A DNA stretch of 39,957 nt from Chloroflexota bacterium (GTDB taxonomy: Bacteria; Chloroflexota; Dehalococcoidia; Lucifugimonadales; G022566795), in assembly GCA_022566795.1 (NCBI GenBank), contig JADFIF010000009.1:1-39957 (forward strand), in the 5' to 3' direction. The notes beneath the pieces were generated by a model. The model saw only the letters and a list, made by a program, of their open reading frames with translations. It was not told the DNA's origin and did no database searches. Below are positions 1-9,397 of this stretch, in pieces. A program made the translations under genes and the position numbers. Every line of letters begins with the position of its first letter. Positions within the stretch are counted from its first letter, which is position 1.

Positions 1-212
1 CAGTCGGCGTTGGCGTTGGCGTCTCGGTCGGCGTTGCCGTTGGCGTCTCGGTCGGCGTTGGCGTCTCAGTCGGCGTGAGCGTTGGCGTCTCGGTCGGCGT
101 TGGCGTTGGCGTCTCAGTCGGCGTGAGCGTTGGCGTCGCGGTCGGCGTTGGCGTCGGCGTCCCGGTCGGCGTGAGCGTTGGCGTCGCGGTCGGCGTTGGC
201 GTCGGCGTGGGA
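1..212. repeat. Tandem 6-bp-based repeat (GGCGTT/GGCGTC variants) encoding a Thr-Pro linker
   Basis: Repeated tcggcgttggcgttggcgtc / tcggcgtgagcgttggcgtc units visible by eye. Confidence 0.9.
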
Positions 213-664
213 GTTAGCACGTTGGTCGCGTCGAAGTAGAAATCGACCTGAACCGTACTGCCCAGCTCTATGCCAAACACGAGGCTGATCTGGCCTGCCG
301 CTGAGTCGAGGTTGCCCACCGGAACGGGGAGGCCGTCTACGATAGCCATCCACGGAGGCTCCTCTGCCGGGGGAAGTATCAGCGGGGTATTGGCGGGATT
401 GGCGGTGTCGTATATGCACCCTGGATTGAGGCTGAACGTGGAGGGGTCCGGCGCCCCCGTTGCGACGCTCAACCAGCTATCGTGCGCCACGTCAACGCTG
501 ATTGCGTCCCAGAGCGCGGTGCAGCTGCCTGCGGCGACCGCACCCGAAACAGCCCCTGCGTCGACCGGCGAATCTTCGGCAGATGCGCCGGCCGAGGCGG
601 CGAGGGCGAAGGTCGCGAGCAGCGCGTAGGTGGCGGCGCGCCATGTCGCGGTGTGAGGCCGCAT
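1..664 (-). CDS. Secreted protein with N-terminal signal peptide and long Thr-Pro-rich repeat linker, truncated by the left window edge (not in the supplied ORF track)
   Basis: Minus-strand reading from ATG at 664: [37 protein letters not shown]... [34 protein letters not shown]..., open to position 1; AAGGAG ribosome-binding motif just upstream. Confidence 0.75.
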   Translation of the reverse strand, partial: MRPHTATWRAATYALLATFALAASAGASAEDSPVDAGAVSGAVAAGSCTALWDAISVDVAHDSWLSVATGAPDPSTFSLNPGCIYDTANPANTPLILPPAEEPPWMAIVDGLPVPVGNLDSAAGQISLVFGIELGSTVQVDFYFDATNVLTPTPTPTPTATPTLTPTGTPTPTPTATPTLTPTETPTPTPTETPTLTPTETPTPTETPTATPTETPTPTPT

Positions 665-810
665 CCTGGCTCCTTGCATTTCGAGCAAGGTCTCGAGTAG
701 GCGAGGCGCATCGCGGCGTCGAGGCCGGCCGCCTCCCGTGCAGCTGCACGATGTCAACCGTCAGAACACGGCGCAGCCGAAGCATGATGCTTCGGCACTA
801 GCAAGCGGAG

Positions 811-1740
811 CTACGCGGTCAGCAACCGGTCGATTTCGCCCATCTCATCCTCTGTGAGGCGCCATCCGGCGGCCTTGGAATTGGCCACGATCTGCTCCGC
901 TTTTGTGGCGCCTGCGATGACACAAGAGACGCCGGGATTCGCCAGCAGCCACGCGAAGGCCAGCTCGAGCACGGTGTGCTCGCGCTCGGCGCAGAACCTC
1001 TCGAGACCTTCCAGCAGGTCGAACATCTTGTCCGTGAACATGCCTCTGTCGTTCTCGGCCAGACGCGTGCCCTCGGGGACCGGCTCGCCTCGGCGGTACT
1101 TTCCGGTGAGGAAACCGTTTGCCAGCGGATAGTAGGGAAGGATGCCCAGGCCGTACTGGACGCAAAAGGGCACTAGCTCTGTCTCGACGCGGCGGTCCAG
1201 CATGCTGTACGCGGGCTGGACGCTTATGAAGGGCGCTACTCCCAGAGTCTGGGAGGTCCAAATCGCCTCGCAGACCTGCCAGGCTGTAAAGTTGGAGCAG
1301 CCGATGTAACGCACCTTACCCTGGTGAACAAGGTCGTCCAGAGCGCGAAGCGTCTCGTCTATGGGTGTGTTCCGGTCCGGGAAGTGGATCTGGTAGAGGT
1401 CGATGTAGCCCGTGCCGAGACGCCGAAGGCTATTTTCGACCTCCGTCATTATGTGCTGGCGCGAGTTGCCCGCCTGGTTAGGCCCATCCCCCATCCGGCT
1501 CGAGACTTTGGTCGCGATGATGGCCCGGTCGCGTTTGCCCTTCAGGGCCCTTCCTATGTACTCCTCCGACAGGGTTCCACCGTAGCTGTTGGACGTGTCT
1601 ACCAGGTTGATGCCCACGTCGAGGGCGTGGCTGACGACGGTATCCGTGCCCTTCGCGTCGACCCTTCGCCCGAAGTTGTTGGTTCCCAGGCCGATGACGG
1701 AAACCTGGAGGCCCGACTTCCCTAGCTGACGATACTCCAT
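811..1740 (-). CDS. Aldo/keto reductase
   Basis: MEYRQLGKSGLQVSVIGLGTNNFG...; DTSNSYG, GKVRYIGCSNF and YYPLANGFLTGKY are AKR family motifs; start placed at MEYRQLG. Confidence 0.92.
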   Translation of the reverse strand: MEYRQLGKSGLQVSVIGLGTNNFGRRVDAKGTDTVVSHALDVGINLVDTSNSYGGTLSEEYIGRALKGKRDRAIIATKVSSRMGDGPNQAGNSRQHIMTEVENSLRRLGTGYIDLYQIHFPDRNTPIDETLRALDDLVHQGKVRYIGCSNFTAWQVCEAIWTSQTLGVAPFISVQPAYSMLDRRVETELVPFCVQYGLGILPYYPLANGFLTGKYRRGEPVPEGTRLAENDRGMFTDKMFDLLEGLERFCAEREHTVLELAFAWLLANPGVSCVIAGATKAEQIVANSKAAGWRLTEDEMGEIDRLLTA

Positions 1741-1895
1741 TTGAAGCTCCGTTTCGATGTGACGGGATTGTGGCGGCACACGACGCGCTGCAACAGAGAG
1801 GGATGGCGTGTAGCGCCCTTGGCGGTGGGCCGCGTCGGATTATAGCAGCCGCCGCTCCCACACAAAAGCCCGCTTGGCTCAGGGGGAGCGCGCCC

Positions 1896-2585
1896 TCAAA
1901 CGGCCTTGGGCGTCGCGACCAGAAGGCCGTCCCGTCGGACTATCTCTATGGCGAAAGACACGGTGTCGATCTCGACCGCCATATCTCGGTCGCGGGAGTG
2001 GAAGTGAGGCTGGGCGGGATCGCCGTACTTCTGCGCTTCGGCGCCGGCGAGGACCAGGCTTCGCACCGCGCTCCGGTCGGGCCTGAGTCCCAGGAGCAGG
2101 TTGCGTATGTAGAGTGCGCACTGCTCGTCCTCGTCAGTCCTGGACCTGCCCTCCGCGCCCATGGCGACTATGCTCACTGTTTGAGGCGAATCGCGCAAAA
2201 CGGCCATTGCGGTGGCTTCGGCGGTGACGAGCGACCCAGCGTAGATTCTCTCGGCCCCGGTGGCGGCCGCCACGCCCACCGTGCCGGCGCGCGTGGACTG
2301 GATAAGCCTTCTGCCCGCAACATCGGCCCGAGAGAGCTCATAAGGCGAGTTGCCGAAGTCGAACCCCTCGGGGCGCATTCCCGACACTTCGCCCATGCAC
2401 AGGTCTCCGTGGCCTTCGTCGCGGAGCCTCAAGGCATCGGCCACCTCCGCCACCAGGACTATCCGCTCAGCCCCCCTCGAGAAGGCAACTGCCGCAGTAG
2501 TGAAGGCCCTGAAGACGTCGATGATTATCGCCGTCCCCTCCGCCTCTTGGGCCCCACGCAGCAGGCTGCCGACTGTTATCTTCAT
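1896..2585 (-). CDS. 2-phosphosulfolactate phosphatase (ComB) family protein
   Basis: IIIDVFRAFTTAAVAFSRGAERI..., GFDFGNSPYE, STRAGT, GAEGRSRTDEDEQCA are ComB-family motifs. Confidence 0.82.
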   Translation of the reverse strand: MKITVGSLLRGAQEAEGTAIIIDVFRAFTTAAVAFSRGAERIVLVAEVADALRLRDEGHGDLCMGEVSGMRPEGFDFGNSPYELSRADVAGRRLIQSTRAGTVGVAAATGAERIYAGSLVTAEATAMAVLRDSPQTVSIVAMGAEGRSRTDEDEQCALYIRNLLLGLRPDRSAVRSLVLAGAEAQKYGDPAQPHFHSRDRDMAVEIDTVSFAIEIVRRDGLLVATPKAV

Positions 2586-2727
2586 CGACGACTCCTAAAC
2601 CCGGAAGATTCAGACTGCGCGCGAGGTGTACGAACCGCTCTCCAACGGCTTCGTCTATGTTCCTCGCGTCACCGTGGATGTCAAGGGAGAGGGCGAGACG
2701 GAGACACGGTGGCCGGTGGGGATGAGA

Positions 2728-2949
2728 TCAGGATAGAATCCGTACCACCACCCTGAAACGGCGCATTGCACAGGTCGCCCGAAGCTCGGTAAAACTCACC
2801 ACCAGGGCAGTTTCGAAGCCCTGGCCTCCTTCGATCTGAGCGCCTATCTCCGGGAGTCCGGCCCGGTATACTTGGCCCAGCGGCTCGTCCTCCTCAGAGA
2901 ACAGGTACCACGTTGTCGTTGGAAGACAGGTTTCCGGCCTGTCGCTCAT
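2728..2949 (-). CDS. Small hypothetical protein
   Basis: 73-aa ORF MSDRPETCLPTTTWYLFSEEDEPLGQVYRAGLPEIGAQIEGG...; no family recognised. Confidence 0.35.
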   Translation of the reverse strand: MSDRPETCLPTTTWYLFSEEDEPLGQVYRAGLPEIGAQIEGGQGFETALVVSFTELRATCAMRRFRVVVRILS

Positions 2950-3182
2950 CTGTTGCGATACCTACTTCCCCGTTCTTCACGAACTCCGCGATCCGCTCTC
3001 CGATGGCCATGGTGGTTGCATCGGTGAGGTCTCCGTAACCCCACTTCACGTCGTCAGGCAAGCTCTCGACGCTGCGATAGTCAGGCCCGGCCTCCAGCAA
3101 CAGCACACTGCGGTCCGGGTCCTCAGTGAGGCGAGAATGGCCCCAGCAGAACCCGCCCCACGATAATCGTGTCGTATCCCAT
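2894..3182 (-). pseudogene. GMC-family oxidoreductase N-terminal remnant (frameshifted, truncated)
   Basis: MGYDTIIVG / GSAGAILAS / LTEDPDRSVLLLEAGPDYRSVESLPDDVKWGYGDLTDATT spread over different minus frames; Rossmann GxGxxG and LLEAG motifs. Confidence 0.6.
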
Positions 3183-3298
3183 TCATCCCCCAGGGGCAGG
3201 CCTGAACAAAAGAGCGGTGTGGTATGCGCCAGGCCCCGAGGACCACGACGTCCAGGCCGCGCCTTCATGGACCGGGCCCTGCTCACTGGCAGGCGGCG

Positions 3299-3667
3299 CT
3301 AAAGCTGCGGGTGGGCCTGGTGGTGGCTGGCGCTCCGCTGAAAGAAGCGCTCGGGAGGGGCCGGCTCGCGAAGTCCCGCCTTCCGCTGAAGCACCGGCGT
3401 GACTCTGACCAGGTCCGAGACGAAATCTATCATCGTCGCAACGGCCGGGTGCTTGAGCATCACTCCGGCATACGTCTGCTCTCCCCTGAACAACCGACAG
3501 AGAAGGCGCCACATTATCGAGGTCCGGCGCTCGACAGAAAAATAGAAGCCGGGGGTCAGGTGGAACAGATCGTGGAACTGCCGCGAAACACGAAGGTCGG
3601 GCAGCAGGCCCGTCTCGACATCCCGTCGATACCCATCCAGATGCGTCTCTTCGCCCCCGGCCCAGGG
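3299..3667 (-). pseudogene. C-terminal remnant of an FAD-dependent oxidoreductase, possibly geranylgeranyl reductase-like
   Basis: Open frame without a start: GEETHLDGYRRDVETGLLPDLRVSRQFHDLFHLTPGFYFSVERRTSIMWRLLCRLFRGEQTYAGVMLKHPAVATMIDFV...; abuts the ispH stop. Confidence 0.45.
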
Positions 3668-3668
3668 C

Positions 3669-4568
3669 CTAGCGAAGCTCCTTGGGAAGGACGAAACTCA
3701 CATCCTCTTCCGCACCCTCTATTGGCAGGACCTCTTCGGCGTCCAGAGCCTTGATGACATCTTGCACGAGCGATTCCGGGGTCGAGGCGCCAGAGGTAAT
3801 CCCAACCTTGGTCACTCCTTCGAACCACGACCCGTCGAGCTCGCCCGGGCCGTTGATCAGGTATGCGGTCACGCCATTGGCCTCCGCGACATCTCGGAGG
3901 CGATTGCAGTTGGAGCTGTTGGGCGCCCCTATAACCAGTACCAGGTCCACCAGTTTGCACAGAGCCTTGACCGTAGCCTGTCGATTGGTGGTCGCGTAGC
4001 AGAGATCGTTGCGGACGATCACGTCAGAGAAGCGTCGCTCGATCTCGTCGATGGACCGGCTGGTGTCGTCCACTGAAAGCGTGGTTTGCGTTATGACGGC
4101 GATAGGGGTCTCGGGGTCCCAGTCGGGGAGCTCAATACCCTCTCGGTCGTCGAGCAGGGCCATAGGCGTCTGGCCCATGGTGCCTTTGACTTCCTGGTGG
4201 CCGCGGTGCCCGACGAGGATAAGCTTCCGGCCGTCGCCATCGTACTTTCGGGCCTCGTTGTGGACCTTGGTGACGAGAGGACAAGTTGCGTCTATGACAT
4301 GAAGATTCCGCTTCGCGGCCTTGGCGAAGTCCTCTGGGGGGGAGCCGTGGGCGGAAAAGACGACGGTCGCTCCCTCGGGAATCTCATCCACATCCTCCAC
4401 AGTTCTCGCTCCCTTTTCCTCCAGGGATTCGACGACGTAGGGATTGTGGACAATCTGGTGCTTCACGTACACGGGAGCCCCGTATTTTTCGAGTGCGAGG
4501 TCTACGACGTCTATGGCGCGCACCACTCCGGCACAAAAACCCCTGGGGACGCCGATGTACACCTTCAC
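3669..4568 (-). CDS. ispH: 4-hydroxy-3-methylbut-2-enyl diphosphate reductase
   Basis: MKVYIGVPRGFCAGVVRAID..., DATCPLVTKVH, VGHRGHQEVKGT, DLCYATTNRQ: conserved IspH cysteines and motifs. Confidence 0.96.
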   Translation of the reverse strand: MKVYIGVPRGFCAGVVRAIDVVDLALEKYGAPVYVKHQIVHNPYVVESLEEKGARTVEDVDEIPEGATVVFSAHGSPPEDFAKAAKRNLHVIDATCPLVTKVHNEARKYDGDGRKLILVGHRGHQEVKGTMGQTPMALLDDREGIELPDWDPETPIAVITQTTLSVDDTSRSIDEIERRFSDVIVRNDLCYATTNRQATVKALCKLVDLVLVIGAPNSSNCNRLRDVAEANGVTAYLINGPGELDGSWFEGVTKVGITSGASTPESLVQDVIKALDAEEVLPIEGAEEDVSFVLPKELR

Positions 4569-4727
4569 TGGTCATTCCTCCCGGTACGCGGCCGTCAGTG
4601 ACCCGGAGATTTTATCACAGGCGGCGGCAAGAGTCCGTTGCTTCGACCCGCGTGCTGAGGGACGTTTCCGTCGTGTATACTACGCGCTAAATTACGACGA
4701 TGCGAAGGCGCGGCTGAGGATAGAGCC

Positions 4728-5894
4728 ATGCAACTATCGGAGCGAATGAGCCTCCTTGGGACTGAGACAGCCTTCGAGGTCTTAGCGAAAGCCCGCCGGC
4801 TAGAGGCCGAGGGGATGGACGTTGTCCATCTGGAGATAGGGGAACCAGACTTCGCCACGCCGGACCACATCGTCAGCGCCGGCGCCGCGGCGATGGCGCA
4901 AGGTTACACGCACTACGGGCCGTCTCCCGGCTTCCCCGAGTTGCGCGAGCGAATCGCCCAAGAGGTGTCCGAGACGAGAGGCATCTCCGTGACCGGCGAC
5001 AACGTCGTGGTCACTCCCGGGGGCAAGCCCATCATGTTCTTCACAATGCTGGCGCTCGTAAACCCGGGCGACGAGGTGCTCTACCCAAATCCCGGATTCC
5101 CTATATACGAGTCGATGATCAGCTTCGTCGGCGGCGTCCCCGTGCCGATGAAGCTCTACGAGTCGCGGGGGTTCAATATCGACGTCGACGAGGTGGCCAC
5201 ACAGGTCACATCGAAGACTCGGCTCATGATCATCAACTCGCCCAACAACCCTTGCGGCAGCGTAATCGAGAGGGACGACCTGGAAGCTCTCGCCGACCTG
5301 GCGCGAGAGAACGAAATCACGGTGCTTTCAGACGAGATCTACAACCGATTTCTCTACGAGGGAGAGCATCACAGCGTGTCGAGCTTCCCGGAGATGCGCG
5401 ACCGGACGATCATCCTCGACGGTTTTTCCAAGACGTATGCGATGACCGGTTGGCGCATCGGCTACGGCGTCATGCCAACCGCGCTGGTGGAGCCAATTTC
5501 GAGGCTGGTAACTAACAGCGTGTCGTGCACCGCCAGCTTCACCCAAATGGCAGCTCTGGAGGCGATGAACGGCTCACAAGAGGAGTCGTACAAGATCGTG
5601 GCCGAGTTCGAGCGGAGGCGCGACATCATCGTCGAGGGTCTGGAGCGGATTCCCGGGATCCGATGCCTGACCCCCAAGGGCGCCTTCTACGCCTTCCCGA
5701 ACATCGAGGAGACGGGCATGACCAGCGAGCGCTTCGCCAGCGGGCTTCTCGAAGATGCCGGTGTCGCGTGCCTGGCCGGCGAGTCCTTCGGCCAGTTCGG
5801 CCGGGGCTACGTTCGGTTTTCCTTCGCCAACTCCGCGGAGAATATTCGCAAGGCGCTCGATCGCATAGACTCCTTTGTGGCGAAACGCCGATAG
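4728..5894 (+). CDS. Pyridoxal phosphate-dependent aminotransferase, class I/II
   Basis: INSPNNPCGSVI, LSDEIYNRFLYEG, DGFSKTYAMTGWRIGY (PLP lysine). Confidence 0.95.
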   Translation: MQLSERMSLLGTETAFEVLAKARRLEAEGMDVVHLEIGEPDFATPDHIVSAGAAAMAQGYTHYGPSPGFPELRERIAQEVSETRGISVTGDNVVVTPGGKPIMFFTMLALVNPGDEVLYPNPGFPIYESMISFVGGVPVPMKLYESRGFNIDVDEVATQVTSKTRLMIINSPNNPCGSVIERDDLEALADLARENEITVLSDEIYNRFLYEGEHHSVSSFPEMRDRTIILDGFSKTYAMTGWRIGYGVMPTALVEPISRLVTNSVSCTASFTQMAALEAMNGSQEESYKIVAEFERRRDIIVEGLERIPGIRCLTPKGAFYAFPNIEETGMTSERFASGLLEDAGVACLAGESFGQFGRGYVRFSFANSAENIRKALDRIDSFVAKRR

Positions 5895-6042
5895 GGCGTG
5901 GCGAAGCGCCGATAGCCGTCTCCCTCGGCTCGGTTCAGCCCAGGTGGACTGCAGCGACTTCAGAGCCTGCCCGCCCGAGGACTGTGGAACTCGCCCCCAT
6001 CCATCCCAAAGCCGCATCGCCGCCTGACTGAAAGGAAGCGCC

Positions 6043-7143
6043 TTGACCGCTGACACCGAGCAACGCACGCAACACCCCTACTACATGCACGACGCCGTGC
6101 TTGGCCAGCCGGACGCCATAGCCGCGCTCTTGGAGCGTGAGAAGGAGCCTGTAGCGAGTCTTGCAGAGAGGCTCGCTGGCGCCGAGCGCATACATCTCGT
6201 TGGCATCGGAACCTCTTGGCACGCCGCCCTGGTTGGAGAGCATCTTCTGCGGACCATCGCCGGGAGGGGGGACGCCCGGGCATGGAACTCCTTCGAGTTC
6301 TGCGCGTACCCGCCGGCCCTCAGCGCCCGCGATGCCGTTGTGGTGCTGAGCCATCGCGGTACGAAGCTCTACTCCGCGCGGGCCCTGGAGCTTGCCCGGT
6401 CCGCGGGCGCCTCGACGGCCCTCGTCACCGGCATCGGATCGGCGGCGAGGGTCGACCTGGCCGACTCGGTGGTACGGACGTCGCAAGGCGAGCGGTCCTC
6501 GGCCTTCACCATCAGCCACACGACCGCGATGACGGCGCTAGCGATGGTAGCCGCCGAGACCGGCGCCATCGCCAATAACCCGGCCGCCGCCCAGCTCGGC
6601 CGAGACCTGGATGGTCTGCCGCATCTGATGGAGACGGCGATGGAGCAGGAAGCGGTCGTTCGGAGGTGGGTCAGACAGGTCGCGGAGTCGGACCGGCACT
6701 ACTTCACGGGGTGGGGCCCAAACGCATCCACCGCCTACGAGACGGCTCTCAAGATCAAGGAGACCAGCTACTCGACGTGCGAGGGGTTCCAGCTGGAGCA
6801 GTACCTGCACGGGCCGTTCGTGGCCACCGACGCCGGTTGCTCCGTGACGTTCATCGCCCCGCCGGGACCCGGCCTGGAGCGCGCAAGGGCCATCATGGCC
6901 GCCACCAACGCCACCGGAGCCTACACCGCCACCGTCGTGGAGGATGGCGACTCGGAGACTGCCCGCCGCGCCGACAACGCGATACTCATGCCCGCCACGC
7001 CGGAGGCCCTGACGCCGATGGTATACCTGGTCCCACTGCAGCTTTTTACCTATTGGCTCGCAGATGAGCTGGGGCATAATCCAGACGTGTTCCGGCTGGA
7101 CGACCCGACACACCTGGCGGCCAGGGACCACTATACGCTGTGA
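6043..7143 (+). CDS. SIS-domain sugar isomerase (GlmS isomerase-domain-like, no glutaminase domain)
   Basis: LVGIGTSWHAALVGEHLL, VLSHRGTKLYS, ALKIKETSYSTCEGFQLEQYLHGP. Confidence 0.88.
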   Translation: MTADTEQRTQHPYYMHDAVLGQPDAIAALLEREKEPVASLAERLAGAERIHLVGIGTSWHAALVGEHLLRTIAGRGDARAWNSFEFCAYPPALSARDAVVVLSHRGTKLYSARALELARSAGASTALVTGIGSAARVDLADSVVRTSQGERSSAFTISHTTAMTALAMVAAETGAIANNPAAAQLGRDLDGLPHLMETAMEQEAVVRRWVRQVAESDRHYFTGWGPNASTAYETALKIKETSYSTCEGFQLEQYLHGPFVATDAGCSVTFIAPPGPGLERARAIMAATNATGAYTATVVEDGDSETARRADNAILMPATPEALTPMVYLVPLQLFTYWLADELGHNPDVFRLDDPTHLAARDHYTL

Positions 7144-7183
7144 TATACTTGGGAGCCCGACCTCGTACTCGGGCGGAGGCGCG

Positions 7184-8920
7184 ATGCGCACGCTAAGGCT
7201 GGCGCTGGCCCAGATCAACGTCACCGTCGGCGACCTGGAGGGCAACACCAGGAAGATCGTCGAGCACATCGAACGGGCGCGCTCGCTCAAAGCCGATCTG
7301 GTAGCCTTCCCCGAGCTTGCGGTCACGGGCTACCCCCCCGAAGACCTCCTCTTCAAACCGCAGTTCATCCACGACAATATCGCCCGAATGCGTGAGGTCA
7401 TCGCCGCCTCCACCGGCATCACGGTGGTCGTGGGATTCGTCGACTCCGATACTGACATCTACAACGCTGCGGCGATTGGATACGACGGGCGGCTCGTCGG
7501 GGTATATCGCAAGATGTACCTGCCCAACTACGGCGTGTTCGACGAGGACCGCTACTTCCAGGCGGGCACCGAAGCCCCGGTGTACGTCGTGGGTGGCACT
7601 CTCATTGGGGTCAACGTCTGCGAGGACATCTGGTACGCGACCGGCCCGACGGTCGTGCAGCGGGCAGCCGGCGCCGAGGTCATCGTCAACATCAACGGGT
7701 CGCCGTTTCACGCGGGCAAACGCGAGTTTCGCGACAAGATGCTGGCAACCCGAGCCGTCGACAACGGCGTCTTCGTGGCGTACCTGAACCTCGTGGGCGG
7801 CCAGGACGAGCTCGTCTTCGATGGGGCCAGCACCATCGTGGACCCGACAGGGCAGGTTATCGCTAGAGGCGCCCAGTTCGAGGAGGAGCTGATCGTCGCC
7901 GACCTGGAGGTCGAGACGGTCTTTCGCTCACGCCTTCGGGACGCCCGGCCCCGAAAGGAGAAGCCGGCGACCATCCCTGAGATCGCCGAGTCGAAAGTGG
8001 TGCCGGTCTCGGAGGCCGCGCCAAACTCGGACAGGCCTCCCGTTCCGCACCGCGAACCTCGGGAGCTCGACGGCGTCGAGGAGGTCTACGCCGCCCTGGT
8101 GACCGGCACACGGGACTACGTCTGCAAGTGCGGCTTCGAGAAGGCGGTGATCGCCCTTTCCGGCGGGATCGACTCGAGCCTGGTGGCGGCTGTGGCCGTC
8201 GACGCGCTGGGCAGCGAGAACGTCCTGGGCATCTCAATGCCGTCCCGCTTTTCGTCCGAGGGTAGCGTTCTCGACGCGGAAGCGCTGGCGGAGAACCTCG
8301 GCATCGAGCTGAGGACGATATCGATCGAGGACCCGTTCTCCGCGTACCTCGACGCCTTAGGGCCGCATTTTGAGCACACCGACTGGGACACAGCCGAGGA
8401 GAATCTTCAGTCGCGTACCCGAGGCAACCTGGTGATGGCGCTGTCCAACAAGTTCGGCTGGATGGTGCTGACGACGGGCAACAAGAGCGAGATGGCCACG
8501 GGCTACGCGACCATCTACGGCGACATGGCGGGCGGCTTCGCGGTCATCAAGGACGTGCCCAAGACGCTGGTGTACGAGCTAGCAGCGTACCGCAACGGGC
8601 TGCAGCCGAAGCCGATCATACCCCAAGCCATTCTCGAAAAACCGCCCAGCGCCGAGCTGCGGCCGGACCAGAAGGATGAGGACAGCCTGCCGCCATACTC
8701 GACGCTCGACCCCATCCTGCAGGCCTACGTCGAGGACGATCGCAGCTTCGACGAGATCGTGGCCATGGGCTTCGACGAGGCGGTCGTGAAGCAGACCATC
8801 GGCCTGGTGGACCGCAGCGAGTACAAGCGTCGCCAGTCGCCCCCCGGCATCAAGATCACGCCGCGCAACTTCGGCCGCGACCGCCGCATGCCGATCGCGA
8901 ACCGCTACCGGCCGTTTTAG
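7184..8920 (+). CDS. nadE: Glutamine-dependent NAD+ synthase
   Basis: N-terminal nitrilase domain (MRLTL-type start MRTLRLALAQINVTVGDLEGN, NVCEDIW) plus NadE domain (ALSGGIDSSLVAAVAVDALG, TTGNKSEMATGYATIYGDMAGG); start moved to ATG 7184 from the track ORF at 7064. Confidence 0.95.
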   Translation: MRTLRLALAQINVTVGDLEGNTRKIVEHIERARSLKADLVAFPELAVTGYPPEDLLFKPQFIHDNIARMREVIAASTGITVVVGFVDSDTDIYNAAAIGYDGRLVGVYRKMYLPNYGVFDEDRYFQAGTEAPVYVVGGTLIGVNVCEDIWYATGPTVVQRAAGAEVIVNINGSPFHAGKREFRDKMLATRAVDNGVFVAYLNLVGGQDELVFDGASTIVDPTGQVIARGAQFEEELIVADLEVETVFRSRLRDARPRKEKPATIPEIAESKVVPVSEAAPNSDRPPVPHREPRELDGVEEVYAALVTGTRDYVCKCGFEKAVIALSGGIDSSLVAAVAVDALGSENVLGISMPSRFSSEGSVLDAEALAENLGIELRTISIEDPFSAYLDALGPHFEHTDWDTAEENLQSRTRGNLVMALSNKFGWMVLTTGNKSEMATGYATIYGDMAGGFAVIKDVPKTLVYELAAYRNGLQPKPIIPQAILEKPPSAELRPDQKDEDSLPPYSTLDPILQAYVEDDRSFDEIVAMGFDEAVVKQTIGLVDRSEYKRRQSPPGIKITPRNFGRDRRMPIANRYRPF

Positions 8921-9397
8921 GGGCGGCGCTGGCTAGAGCAGCTCCAGCGCCTCGCGGGGGGATAGCACCTTGAGTTGAGATTGCCCTTCCCCGGCGAGGG
9001 GCTGGGCGAAGTGCGCCCTTTCGCAACTCTCTAAGGCGTGCAAGGGCCAGAACGACGATGAAGCGCGCTAGCTCGCGCTGAACGCGTACCGGGGGCTGGG
9101 GAGATGATGATTGACCCGTATCCAGAGGCGAGCATATACTCTCAACATCCCAGTGGACTAGGCAAGGATGAGTTGACATGGGAAGCTCCGGTCAGCTCAC
9201 GACCGGCCACTCAAGGGACATCCGCATCCCGGGCGCCCCAAACCGCTCGAGTGCCGGTGGACGTACAGGCCCAGGGCAAACTCGAGGCGCTAGAGTCTGC
9301 GGGACGCGGGGTCACGAGAGTAACGCCAAGCGCAGAAGTTCCGGCTGCAATCGAGCGACTGGCCGCCAAGATGGCGTAGACAGGTAAAGAGGCCCTC

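Noticed and set aside
1-212. Repeat array considered as CRISPR
   Set aside because: No unique spacers; continuous hexamer-based repeat translating to a Thr-Pro linker.
1770-2756. 328-aa plus-strand ORF over the ComB-like gene
   Set aside because: Low-complexity shadow ORF; the minus-strand ComB-like frame has real motifs.
8925-8951. GGCGCTGG...CCAGCGCC hairpin after nadE as a terminator
   Set aside because: Good 8-bp stem but no T-tract on either strand, so intrinsic termination is not supported.
9104-9379. 91-aa ORF between nadE and the HAD hydrolase
   Set aside because: No recognisable motif and weak coding character; could be a remnant but I cannot support it.
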